Source: Anadara kagoshimensis
Taxonomy: Eukaryota; Mollusca; Bivalvia; Arcoida; Arcidae
Assembly (NCBI GenBank): GCA_021292105.1
Contig: CM037871.1
Span: 34,426,997-34,490,996 of the forward strand
Direction of reading: 5' to 3'
DNA: 64,000 nt
This document shows, one piece after another, positions 1-11,199 of the stretch; the stretch's first letter is position 1, and each line of letters begins with the position of its first letter. A program made the translations under genes and the position numbers. The notes under the pieces are model-generated. The model ran no database searches, was not told the DNA's origin, and saw only the letters and a program-made list of their open reading frames with translations.

Positions 1-90
1 GAAGTGAGACATTGAACAATTAGATACTACTAGTGTTATACAGGTATATTGAGAATTCATGATTTTAATTATTTCTTCCACTGTACAATA

Positions 91-304
91 CAGACCTGTC
101 GAACGTTTAAAACTAAGCTAACCATTCGACAGCTCATGAATGCTGACCCGTTGTAAGCTTTATCTTGACAGCTTAACAGTTGTTGACAGATGCTGTTTAT
201 CTCTTGACAGCTTTTTGAGTCACTAGGTATCCATATCCCGGTCACTCTGCAGCATGGTTTCGACTCCTTTTCTTTGGCTCAGTGTAATACTTTAGACAGG
301 CCTA
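91..304. mobile_element. Family T TIR element, copy 1 (degenerate)
   Basis: The left end is CAGACCTGTCGAACGTTTAA and the right end is a decayed inverted copy (AGTGTAATACTTTAGACAGG). A TA precedes the left end. The ends match other copies in this window whose consensus end is CAGACCTGTCGAAAGTTTAA. About 200 bp with no coding capacity, TA flanks and roughly 30-bp inverted ends fit a non-autonomous Tc1/mariner-like MITE. The superfamily is inferred from the TA flank only. Confidence 0.75.
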
Positions 305-1689
305 CACTGTATTAGGCGTTTTTATTTCGCGTCTTCATTTACTAAGACCTTTAGGTTTTTGCCTTCATCTTAGGTTTTCAAAACACACTGGATTTTTTTT
401 CGAGTGACTTTGAATTTGATCTGGAAATGAACACCTAGTGTATATTAATCAAAATATGTCTGATGTTTTCAGACACACCCATAACAAGTATGTAGGTATC
501 GATCCAAGGCGATAAGACATTTAAAATATTATTGTAGCTTGTAGGGGATTCCACCTTGAATATTTTAATGTTTTATCACGTTCCTGAAGAAAAAGCGTGT
601 CATATAAAATGCGTTTTGTTGTGTTAGGTATGTTCTTGATTGCGTTGTATGTTTCTATGTAAGTGTTTTGCAGTTATTTAACCATTGGACTGTCTAGAAA
701 TGTCGATTAATGTGCTATGATTTCCATTGCCGAGCTAAGCAAACTGAATAACGCGAGCTAGCGTCATGATTTGTTTGCTTTGCAAGGCGTTGGAAGTTAT
801 AGTAATATAAACGCCATTTCAAGGCAGTTCAATGGCTATATTTACAATTTTTTAATCTTGTTTTTGTTTTTGAATCCTGATATAAATTTAAAACTGTCGT
901 GTACAACATGCAATTCCAGTTGCTAGAACAGCCAATCAATGACGTCACGGCTATAGGCGAAAGCAAGATATAAGTGACGTCACATAAGAAAATGCAATTA
1001 AAGTCCCATAACTTCATTTAGTCTCAAACAGAGTTTAATACAATCAAACATCACAAATGTATATATAGATTGTTTTCTTCCATTATAAATGATTTTTCCC
1101 TTAAGACACAATGATAAAATATAACGTAATTAATATCATAATACGTACATAACACATTTCAGGACTTCAGATGGCCACTATATACAATGACACAATTATG
1201 ATGAAACCGTGTACGATTTAAACGTTATATTGCAGTGCATTGTAGATATGAACGACCTGCGTGAAAACCATATTGAGTTGCCACGGTAGATTTCCTTCAT
1301 AATCAAAGCTTTTGTTTTTATAATGCGATGTAGCATTATTAATGTTTATAATGAAATAAAAAATAAGACGTTTCGTCGGGAGCCGACATTTTTTTTTACA
1401 AAACTAGACAAGTATATATACTTTCCGTACAAATATGATGGTTACTAGACCTATATATCTGGATAGAAGGGAAATTCGGTTCTGTTGTATTGTTCCATAG
1501 GGTATATGAAAAAGGTACTGAATGTAAAATCTACTATATGGAATTTTTCGATAGCTGTGTAAGGATAAAGGAAATATTCGTGATAAAATTGCCAAATTTA
1601 AGGTTTAAATGTCAGTTGTATTACAATAAAAACATTAGCGAGTCGCAAGAGTATTGAAGAAGAAAATGTGCACGTAATGTGTATAAATC
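305..1689. other. Non-coding stretch with a CCAAT plus paired CRE motifs
   Basis: No gene or clear repeat is seen. Two perfect palindromic cAMP-response motifs TGACGTCA lie at 940-947 and 975-982, with CCAAT at 932-936. They may be regulatory, but no transcript is visible next to them. Confidence 0.3.
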
Positions 1690-1803
1690 AAAAACAAACA
1701 TACTTATTCATGTCCGAATCACAAGTAAAAATGACCAGTTAGGTTAGACACGTGAACTTCCACCGGGAAAGTGAGGACGGGTGCTCCAGAAGGGTAAGCA
1801 CAT
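1690..1803 (+). repeat. Dispersed repeat family B, fragment (+)
   Basis: It begins CAAACATACTTATTCATGTC and carries the family's core GGGAAAGTGAGGACGGGTGC plus GGGTAAGCAC. The same order of blocks recurs at 4226, 22864, 27785 and 49560 (+) and at 4903, 7610, 23452, 45690 and 58555 (-). No coding potential or terminal inverted repeat is evident in a single copy. The class is unknown. Confidence 0.75.
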
Positions 1804-3934
1804 TTCTGTGTTTTGATTTTTTAATAGGAAAGGCTTTCCCGCATAGTCCATTCCTTTAAAATGAGAGTATGGTGCTGAAGTTCTGACACTTAAATTTAAA
1901 GTTTATTTAATAGCCTGATTTGACAATTGTAACATGAATGTGAATTTATGCATAGGAAATAAGTATGGATTATAATTTTGCTATCAACGCTGAATATCCA
2001 AACATCTATTAGAGAGATTAATAATAATCCAGCTGAGTCATCGGCTTGATATCGGGTCTTAACATATCAAACACCGGGTTTTTGCCAAGCCTAACAATAC
2101 CTAGACTGATTGAAGTTGTTCAGTACCACGCCTCAATGACAAACCTGTACTGGGAGTCCCTTATTTCCTGCTAATGTTATTAGTAAAATTAAAATAATCA
2201 TTTGCCTCTTATCAAATTCAAGTGAAGAACGGATGTAAATGCATATTCCGTCCTCGCAAACACAATAGATCAATTGTTAAAACACATTATGAATGTTTTG
2301 CGAAAAAAATTAAAATGCAAACCGTTTTACTAATTTCCGTGATATCTTGCTACGCTAATACATGCGATTTATACCTTTTCGGCTTTTTAAAATGATATTC
2401 TTTATCAAAAAGGGACATCGCGTGATGCAGTAAAAGATGATCTTGATGATTCTCAAATTGAATGTGATAATAAACAAATTAAACCAGTACACATATTATT
2501 TTCCACCTTAATACTTACATAGATATCTTAAGCTCTTCAGCTATTTCTTTGTTTTATGGAAAATAATTTTCTAATGGCGACTAGTAGATTTTAAATCCTC
2601 AAGTTCAAAACAGTCATGGCTTTTAAGTCATATTACATTGTATGTAGAAAATCGTTAAAAACAAAAAATACATCCAAACAAAAAGACTATAAGAATAAAA
2701 TTTGAACATCTTTAGAAAAAGATAACAGACAGAAAACAATGGAATAGAAAAATAAGGACAAATATTGAGCAGTCAGTGAAACTTAATCCGACAAGAGTAA
2801 AGATATAAGAGCAGTAAGATTCGTGCTTAATCTGGTCTTTTGTTGTTAATTTCTCTGTGTAGTCAATGGTTATATACAAATCAACGTCATCAGATATAGA
2901 TTATCATCAACATCATCATCAACACTTATCAACAGCTGGTGATAAAACGCTCTAATTCTGATCAATACACTGATTAATTTATCAACGAATCAGGTAATTC
3001 TCTGTATTATTTATTAATACAAGCCTTTTTATGGCCCACTTGTTAGTCTTTTTCGCATTAAAGAAATTCCCATGTGTATTTTGATGGCGATTGTGGTTTC
3101 CATCGTGTTAAATAAAGTACAAAGGGGTAATTTATTAGATTGTTTGTAACACCACCGTGTTTGTTGGTTATAAATTCATTTTGCATGTACATGGCTACGT
3201 TGCATGACAAAACATTGAAGTTTGTTTGTTAACGAATTGATTTGCTTTTTGCGTGTATTTGTTTTTTAAGCATGTGTGGTTTTAGCTTACTGTTTCCCTG
3301 CATGGCAATAGTTTTTTTTAAAGTTGTATTACGCCGAACTTTCACATTAACAAAACGTCATTTGAATCACGCATTGTTTTAATAACTGTAACAATGCATA
3401 TCAAAGCATGAAAATGCTACCTTTGTTATGTTCAATTGCTTAACTTCGTACTATTGTTGTTATATGTCAGCCCACAAATTGGCATCTTAATTACTTTATT
3501 ATTCTATCAAACGGGTTAATTATTTTAAAGTAAACGCTGATATTTATTGCTTGAGATCCATTTGTTTACATTTTGTACAAAGACCAAGTGCCATTACAAA
3601 CGTCTACACCCTATTTAGGTCCCAGTTCTGCAATCATATTCTTACTTTAATCTGGCAAAGTTGAAACTTAAATAATGTTCTTAGTTTTGAAGATATTCAA
3701 TAATCAAATATGCCATATCGAAGGTCACAAAATGCATATTGCATGCGTCGATATTTTAATTTGTTGAGACCCTCTATTTGCACCAAAAAATATTGCCTAA
3801 CTTGCCAAATTTAAGTTAAGGAAATCCCAGTTAAGAATTAACAAAAAAAACTGGCACCAGAATCAAGTATATCACGAAAGTATGCTGAAATACACATGCA
3901 TAAATGTTAAACACAAGACTTCATAAAAAATATG
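1804..3934. other. Featureless AT-rich intergenic sequence
   Basis: No gene, RNA gene or confident repeat is seen. There is a short ATC/CAT simple run near 2903-2930. Confidence 0.5.
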
Positions 3935-4225
3935 TTACCATCTGTATAACAATGTTCAATATCTTATCCCTATGAAGTATTTATCACCTGTGCAACAATA
4001 TTAAACCCCAGACTTTATTCTTGTACAACAATATTTAAGACCAGAACCAACCAACTTTATCTCTGACTCGTGTTTTACTATCTGTACAACAATGTCATAG
4101 ACCAGAATGTACTTTATCTCTGAAATGTGCAAAAACATTTCAAAATTAACCTAAAATATGTCTGAATAATTTTACCACTTGTACAGCAATGCTGAACATC
4201 AGAATCATTTCATATCTGATGAAAA

Positions 4226-4520
4226 TCAAACATACTAATCCATTTCCAAATCACAATCCAAAAGCAAAGTAAATAAAAAAATTGAAACTGACAAGTCAGG
4301 ATACACACGTTTCACCAGGGAAGTGAGGCCGGGTGCTCCGGAAGGGCAAGCACCACCTGTTAAGCATAGCTACATGTGTCGTCAAAATTGTGTGAAAGGG
4401 ACATGGAACTATGGGACGTCAATTATATCCAGTGTAATCCTAGACATAGAGACGTCAAACATATCAACAATACTGTGATGACGGCCATAAAACGTTTTGA
4501 GGGCTTTGATAAGCCTAGGC
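4226..4520 (+). repeat. Dispersed repeat family B (+)
   Basis: A long copy starting ATCAAACATACTAATCCATT, with the core AAGTGAGGCCGGGTGCTCCG and a distal half that contains GTGATGACGGCCATAAAACG. It faces the copy at 4903-5190 in inverted orientation. Confidence 0.75.
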
Positions 4521-4902
4521 TTGCAATATCCAAGAGTCACTAATTTGTTTGTAAGCAGCCTGCTTTGTTGTAGATAAATTCCTACTGTCTGTATAATAAT
4601 CAGGATCATAACAAACTTTATCTCTGAAGAATTTTACCACATGTACGACAATGTCGGAAGCTACATTGTCTCTGAAGAATAACTAACCATTTGTACAAAG
4701 ATGTTGAGCATAAGAACCTGCGTGATGTGTGAAGAATTTCACTACTTGAACAAAGTGTGAAACACCAGCATCATCGTATCTCTGGAGAATAATTTACCAT
4801 CTGTACAACATTGTTAAAAATCGACCAAAACAATTTTACTTCGTCTGAAAAATGTTAAACACAGAAAAATAATAATCGGAATCAACTTTACCTCTAAAAG
4901 TT

Positions 4903-5190
4903 TTATGGCCGTCATCACAGTATTGTTGATAAATTTGATGTCTCTGTGTCCAGGATTGCCCTGGATATATTTGACGTCCCGTAGTTTCATGTTACTTTTT
5001 ACTCATTTTTCTTTATACACGTGGCGGGTGAAGCTAGCTAAACAGAGGGGTGTTTACCCTTCCGTAGCACTTGACCTCACTGCCCTGGTAGAAGTTCACG
5101 TGTTTCACCAAACTTGTTAGTTTTAAAGTTTTCACTGTACTTTTGGATTGTGATTCGGACATTGGTTAGTATGTTTGTTTTTGATTACCA
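4903..5190 (-). repeat. Dispersed repeat family B (-)
   Basis: Reverse-complement copy of the 4226 element, from TTTTATGGCCGTCATCACAG to GTTAGTATGTTTGTTTTTGA. The 71-codon open frame inside it is repeat sequence, not a gene. Confidence 0.75.
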
Positions 5191-5384
5191 TCTGTACAAC
5201 ATTATCAAAGATCAACCAAAACTAATTTTTAAAATTAAATAGCGCAGAAAAATCCGAATGAAATTGACCTCTAAAGGAGTTTTTACTATCTGTAACTTGA
5301 CCTCTAAAGGATTCTTTACTATCTGTATAACACGGCTAGAGATAAGAATTAAAGAACTATAAAACGTCCAATTTATCCAAGAAA

Positions 5385-5490
5385 ATTGTGGATACAGAGA
5401 CATTGTACTTGTCACCAATATTTTGATGTGGTGTCATACAGTTTGAGGGTCTTGACTCGCCTAGGTTTGCAATATAATCACGTAAAGATC
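5385..5490 (+). repeat. Family B distal fragment (+)
   Basis: It matches the distal half of the 4226 copy: GAGACATTG..., then GTTTGAGGGTCTTGACTCGC and CTAGGTTTGCAATAT. Only the distal part is present. Confidence 0.55.
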
Positions 5491-5829
5491 AGCATCTAAT
5501 TTATCATTAATATTTGTACACCAATTTAAAAACAAGAACATACTTTATTCCAAAGATTTTTACCGGTAACAATTACAAGGTTTAGAAATAACCGAAGGAC
5601 TCATTTACAATCCATCGGGGATACATTAGGCGTAAATTGGTTTTTGTTACGGAATTCCCGTTAAATCAAAACATGAAAATATATATATAGTACAGCTTTT
5701 CCTTGGGAGTCTATACACTACTGGTTTATTTGGATAGAATACATTTACTAGTGTATTTATTCCAAGAAAATACCAGCGAATGTATTGCTTTTGGAAAGAA
5801 TTCCCTGGCGGAATAAATTTACTGTTACA

Positions 5830-6780
5830 ATAAGATTTGACGAGCAAAATCAATGAATAAGGATACCCTGTCAGCAGGTTCTTTTATGTGATTTGCATTC
5901 ATGTTCAAAGAACAATAACTCATAGAAAAATGGACTCGGTAACTCGGATTAATGATATGCAAATTCCCTGTCAATTTTAAAGTTTCATGAAATAGTGATA
6001 CATAGGTTTGAAGAATTACTCTGGACAAGAAGTGTTTAGGCATAACAATTTGAAGGCATTTTTCAACAATTTTAAAAATGTAACGCAAAAAATACTTAAC
6101 CCATTTTTTAACTAAAATTTCATGAAATGAACGAATTATAAACACAGAAAGGTCAAATATCACATCAGAGTTTGGTTCCAGTCTAGTGTTAAAGACAATT
6201 CTACCAGTTTAAATTATTCAGTTCAGTCAAAGGGTCATATATCCCAGGAAAAGGAGTAAACCAACTCGGGTTAACGATATGCTCATCTCTTATTCATGTC
6301 CATGCTGATTTGCACCAAGTTTCGTAAACAGTGTTTCATAGTTTTGAAGTATTACTTCAGACAAGAATTTTGTCTTCACTTTACATTATGAAGCCATTTT
6401 CTTTAATTATATCGAAATTTAGCGCAAAAACGCGTTACCCATTTTGCGAGCAAATTTCACAAAATGAGTAAGTTATTAGTCTAAGACTACAGAGAAGAAA
6501 ACTATAAAAGCAGATTGTGGCTCCAGTTACGCGTTTTAGAAAATTAACCTATTTTAGGTTTTCCAGTCAAAGGGGTCATAACTTCTAAGAAAACGAGCAA
6601 ACGAACTCGGGTTAGTGACAGGTGCGACTCCTATCAATGTTTATGCTTTGCACTTAGTTTCGTAAAAAAGTGTTTCATAGTTTTGGAGTATTAGCGCTAA
6701 CAAGAATTTTGGACGGACGGAAACTTGAATTTCATATCCCCCTGTTTCTTCGAAAGACGGAGGATAAGAATCGGTAGAAG
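5830..6780 (-). repeat. Dispersed repeat family C, about three tandem partial units (-)
   Basis: On the minus strand the right end reads CTCCGTCTTTCGAAGAAACA, then CCGTCCGTCC, ACTATGAAACACTTTTTTAC, CGAGTTCGTTTGCTC and TTATGACCCCTTTGACTG. The same ordered blocks form the array at 14.3-23.6 kb and the copy at 40860. About three successive degenerate units are visible (about 5850-6180, 6190-6480 and 6490-6780). The 112-codon minus-strand open frame here is repeat sequence. Confidence 0.65.
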
Positions 6781-7609
6781 AATAGTATGAGTAATGAAAA
6801 GTACAACAATTGTACTTTTATTTATTGTATAGCTAACTCTAATATTGTGAACGTTTAAACATGTATTATCATTATCATATATCATTAGTGTAATATCACT
6901 CGTATTTCAACTCATTGTTGTAACAAATTATGATGTCATATTGTAGTCGGTGTTACTTATTGTTTGCAGTCATTTTGGTTGTTCTGTTATAGATAAATAA
7001 AATCTTTACAGAACAAAAATGAATTTTCTTAGATAATATTATCAACAGAATCTAACATTGTGTTTATGTAATATTGAATTTGTTAAACTCGTTGACTAAA
7101 TGTTTATGTTACTCGTGCAACGCTCTTTGCGTGACATTTTACTAGTATTCAACTCGTTTATAAGCTACAGTTTCGTATAATCACTTATGCAAGAATCTCT
7201 ATATATTGACTAGTATACGACCTAAGGGTCCTTATGGTATTTACGTCATAGTAAAACAAAATTATGTCAGTTAAGTTTTTGTTTTTGTGGCAAGTTCTTT
7301 ATTTGCTTTGACTGTTAAATGCAGAAAATTTTGTAATATTTTTTCAATACACTGTGGATCTATTTTTAGAAATCGGTTTATGTTTGAAAGTTGTTTTCAA
7401 TATTGGTATGAAATTATCTCTGTTGTACATTAAATAATTGTGTTTATAAAAATTTGGTCTCTTATTGTTTAGAAGGTTAACTTTTAAATGCGTATTTTAA
7501 CAAAAATGGTTTTAAAATAACAATGGCTATTTGGAGGTCTCCAATAACACTGTGGGTCACTTAACACTTTCCAATGCTAGCTATTCGTGAGCTTTAAAAT
7601 AATCTATCC
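6781..7609. other. Featureless AT-rich intergenic sequence
   Basis: No gene or confident repeat is recognised. Confidence 0.45.
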
Positions 7610-7753
7610 AAATATGCGTTTACACATATAGCTGGTGTAGCTAGCTTAACAAAGGGTACTTATCTTTCCAAAACATCGACATTGTTCCTTTGTTGAAGCT
7701 CACGTGTTTAAGTTTTTTTCAATGGGATTTTGATTCGGACAGGGATTGGTATG

Positions 7754-7757
<4 letters not shown>
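7610..7757 (-). repeat. Family B copy (-) ending in a T-rich/ATT tract
   Basis: It contains TAGCTGGTGTAGCTAGCTTA, GAAGCTCACGTGTTTAAG and TTTGATTCGGACAGGGATTG, the family B order read on the minus strand. It runs straight into the ATT microsatellite. Confidence 0.65.
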
Positions 7758-7796
<39 letters not shown>

Positions 7797-7820
7797 GTGT
7801 GTTGTTGTTGTTGTTGTTGT
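7758..7820 (+). repeat. (ATT)n then (GTT)n microsatellite
   Basis: About 13 ATT units are followed by about 6 GTT units. The poly-Leu/poly-Val open frame across it is an artefact of the repeat. Confidence 0.95.
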
Positions 7821-8282
7821 TAACTTTCACCATTTTGCGTTCTTGGTTACGTTGGTTGTTGCTAAGCACGAATTAATTTAGTTATTTGTGTTCTTTTCTA
7901 TCATCTAAGCTATAATTGCTTTTTGTTTACATGGAAATCATATATGCTGTTAATTTGTAAACAAATAAACATGAATGAAGAATGCATTGTTTCTTTGGCT
8001 TCATATTTTGAAAACATCATTATCTTGGATGTAGATTTTACATTATGTTTTACAGTTGGTAGCGTGCTGGTAACAGGTTGTATACTAAAACGTTCACTCG
8101 ATCAAAGTGCATAATTAATATTATAAATGATTAACTTTTATAATGGCCTACATCATTTAACTTTTATTATTAAATACAACATAATGGCAATATTGATTGT
8201 CCTAGCGACATGTTGATAAACTACAGTATGATGTTATTTACATTGTTTAGGTCTCATCTGAAAAACGCAAGGCAACTGCCGT

Positions 8283-8560
8283 TCCCTGTGTTGTCGTCAT
8301 CATTATTTGTGTTGTCGTCATCGTTGTCCATCTTGTCCCTGTTGTTATCTGTGTTGTCGTTATTGTTGTCTATGATGTCGCTATCGTTGTCCATGTTGTC
8401 GGTATCGTTGTCTGTGTTGTCGCTATCTTTGTCCATGATGTCGCTATCGTTGTCTGTGTTGTCGCTTTCGTTGTCTGTGTTATCGCTTTTATTGACTATG
8501 TTGTCGCTATCGTTGTCTGTATTAAAGTCGTCATTGTCTGTGTTGTCATCGTTTCGTTTG
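8283..8560 (+). repeat. Minisatellite of TTGTC-type units, about 21-bp higher period
   Basis: Imperfect units such as CTATCGTTGTCTGTGTTGTC repeat across about 280 bp. It is open in both directions: Leu/Ser/Val-rich on plus (8210-8581) and Asp/Asn/Ser-rich on minus. A run of period three without stops explains both frames, so neither is called a gene. Confidence 0.85.
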
Positions 8561-8589
8561 CGACTTCTCTTTTTGTGTTAGTTAAATCA

Positions 8590-9282
8590 AACCTTCAAAG
8601 CTTATTTTACCAAAATTGCTAAACTTAACTTGCGTAACTATAAAATAAGATCAAATGACCTTTAATCAACAACATTAAATCTTATTGACAGCACATTTCA
8701 AACGATGCGTCTTATCCACGGGTTTAACCGTAGACTGACCCTGTAAGACACTACATGCTTGTTAAGATTCATACCGTATAACTTACTTATAAACAGGTGT
8801 GATTTTCAAAACAATAGAGGTTTTGCCAGACAATAACAAAATGGAAAATAGATTTTAGCACTCTTTATATCATACTAAAACTGTTGTTTACAACCAGTGA
8901 AAGCATAATTTATGTGAATATTCTGACATGTTCTGGCAAGATCCTCTATAAAGATTCCCTCAAAGGAATAGTCATGTAAACAAGCAAAAGAGGTAAATGG
9001 ATTCAATTTTCTGATTTATCCTGTTTTATATAGAGGTTTACATTAATATATGTTCGACTTTATAACAATAAAGTTGATCAGTATGTTTGTGTTCGATTAC
9101 AAATTTTGAAAGCTTTGGAAATATTAACATTGTTAAATGGCAATCAGCAATTTGGTTGAAGCACCTTATACAGCCCTTACAGCCCAGCCTTACAACTTGT
9201 TACGGGCAAGAAACAACCTTAAACAACAATATGCCATGTGGATAAATTCTCCAATATACTTGAATAACAATATAGTAAACAA
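8590..9282. other. Featureless AT-rich intergenic sequence
   Basis: No gene, RNA gene or clear repeat is seen between the two repeat arrays. Confidence 0.45.
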
Positions 9283-10090
9283 TTTCAATATTCTTTAACA
9301 GCAACGGGGTACAGACAAGAAGACCAATAACTAAGCCACCAACTTGCCGAACCATTTGGTGTATTCAGTATTCTTTAACAGCAACGGGGTAAAGGCAAGA
9401 AGACCAGAAACCAATTACTAAGCCACCATTATACCGAACCATATGAGAAATTCAGTATTCCAATTAACAGCAACGGGATAAAGGCAAGAAGACCAGAAAC
9501 CAATTACTAAGCCACCATTATACCGAACCATATGATGCAGTCATTATTCCAATTAATTAATAGCAACGGGATAAAGACAAGAAGACGACAAACCAATTAC
9601 TAAGCCACCAACATGCCGAACCATCTGGTGCATTCAGTATTTTTTAACAGCAACGGGGTACAGACAAGAAGACCAATAACTAAGCCGCCAACATGCCGAA
9701 CCATTTGGTGCATTCAGTATTCTTTAACAGCAACGGGGTAAAGGCAAGAAGACCACAAACCAATTACTAAGCCACCATTATACCGAACCATATGATGCAT
9801 TTAGTATTCCAATTAACAGCAACGGGATAAAGGCAAGAAGACCAGAAACCAATTACTAAGCCACCATTATACCGAACCATATGATGCAGTCATTATTCCA
9901 ATTAATTAATAGCAACGGGATAAAGACAAGAAGACGACAAACCAATTACTAAGCCACCAACATGCCGAACCATTTGGTGCATTCAGTATGCTTTAACAAC
10001 AACGGGGTACAGACAAGAAGACCAGAAACCAATTACTAGTACATGTATTAAGCCAGCAACATGTCGAACCATATGTTGCATTCAACCGGT
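9283..10090 (+). repeat. Tandem array, about 9 copies of about 85-95 bp
   Basis: Each unit carries ATTCAGTATTCTTTAACAGC, AACGGGGTA..., CAAGAAGACC, AATTACTAAGCCACC and CCGAACCATATG. Starts are near 9283, 9361, 9450, 9535, 9628, 9710, 9797, 9885 and 9978. Two sub-types alternate (ATTCTTTAACAGC versus ATTCCAATTAACAGC), which suggests a higher-order repeat. Confidence 0.9.
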
Positions 10091-10319
10091 ATATTTACAT
10101 ACTAGACTATAAATGGTAGATTACAAACTTACATAGTGAACTATATGAAGAGCATTTTATCGAAATGTAACATAGTTTAACGTTGTTAAATCTAGAGAGA
10201 AGACTGTCGGCTAATCATTCAACATACGAGATTGTTGTTTAGACGTGGATTGTTGTTTGTATTCTATTAAACACTGAAAAATGACGTTTCATTAAACCAT
10301 CAGATTGAGCATTTACACA

Positions 10320-10456
10320 TCCAGGACGGGTCTCTCACACTAACATACTGAATTTAACCAACATGTTCTGTTCCATACTTCAACTACGGCAGGTCACACA
10401 TTAACATTTTGAACTCAACCAACATATTCTGCCCCATACTTTCATTTTGACTGGTC

Positions 10457-10509
<53 letters not shown>

Positions 10510-10555
10510 GAACTCAACCAACATATTCTGTCCCATATTTTCATTTTGACAGGTC

Positions 10556-10596
<41 letters not shown>

Positions 10597-10770
10597 ATGA
10601 ACTCAAACAACACTTCTACCACGTCAGGTCTCACACTAAGATATTGAACCATAATGAGCATTCAACCAACAGATTACAAGCTTATACACAAAACCATAAA
10701 ATATGCATTCAAGTGCAACGGGACGGGTCTCCCACACTAACATACGGAACTACAAAAAACATATTCTGTT
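10320..10770 (+). repeat. Short tandem units with two (CA)n expansions
   Basis: Units resembling GAACTCAACCAACATATTCT...CATTTTGACTGGTCTAAC recur. In two of them the CA run after GGTCT has expanded to long (CA)n tracts at 10459-10507 and 10558-10594. The TH/CV-repeat open frames here are repeat artefacts. Confidence 0.85.
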
Positions 10771-11092
10771 CTGTAATTGCACACTGAACAAAGCTGTAAG
10801 CATCTGTTACTCCAATACAACATACTATGCTCCATGGATCATACAAGTATAAAATGTAATATTGAATGATGATTAAACACATGTGACAAATTTTGCTGTT
10901 GTATATGTAACATACATATGAGATGTGAGCTAGCTCGGCCAGAAGGTTGTATTTCTGTAAGCTTTTGTTCTCGCATTACATTGTAATAGTAACGCATTTC
11001 AACATACATTACGCGGACATTCTCTCCCGCGTTAAATCCAATACTGAGATTTTGTCAGCTCGATTGCGGAAGGTCGATGGTGTTTACTTAGG

Positions 11093-11104
11093 ATCTCTCT
11101 CTCA

Positions 11105-11136
<32 letters not shown>
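11093..11136 (+). repeat. (CT)n microsatellite
   Basis: CT dinucleotide run with one interruption (CTCACTATCT). Confidence 0.95.
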
Positions 11137-11140
<4 letters not shown>

Positions 11141-11199
11141 CCACAACTGGTCACCTTTAACACAAGTCAAAGAACCTTAATTGGCGCATAAAACATTTC

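Larger units (their letters stand above)
3935..5570 (+). repeat. Decayed tandem array of about 60-70-bp units, broken by family B insertions
   Basis: Phrases close to CTGTACAACAATGTTAAAC followed by a CAGAATCA-like block and CTTTATCTCTGAAGAATT recur many times (3943, 4021, 4080, 4178, 4636, 4800, 5190, 5515 and others). The array continues on both sides of the family B copies at 4226-4520 and 4903-5190, so it predates them. Confidence 0.6.

Noticed and set aside
4905-5120. 71-codon plus-strand open frame
   Set aside because: Entirely within a minus-strand family B repeat copy; not conserved as a frame in other copies.
5825-6163. 112-codon minus-strand open frame
   Set aside because: Lies inside degenerate family C repeat units; no protein-family resemblance.
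8210-8581. 123-codon Leu/Ser/Val-rich frame resembling a membrane protein
   Set aside because: Low-complexity minisatellite; the opposite strand is open too, giving an Asp/Asn/Ser repeat.
9283-10090. CRISPR-like array
   Set aside because: Units are repeated along their full length with no variable spacers; it is an ordinary satellite.
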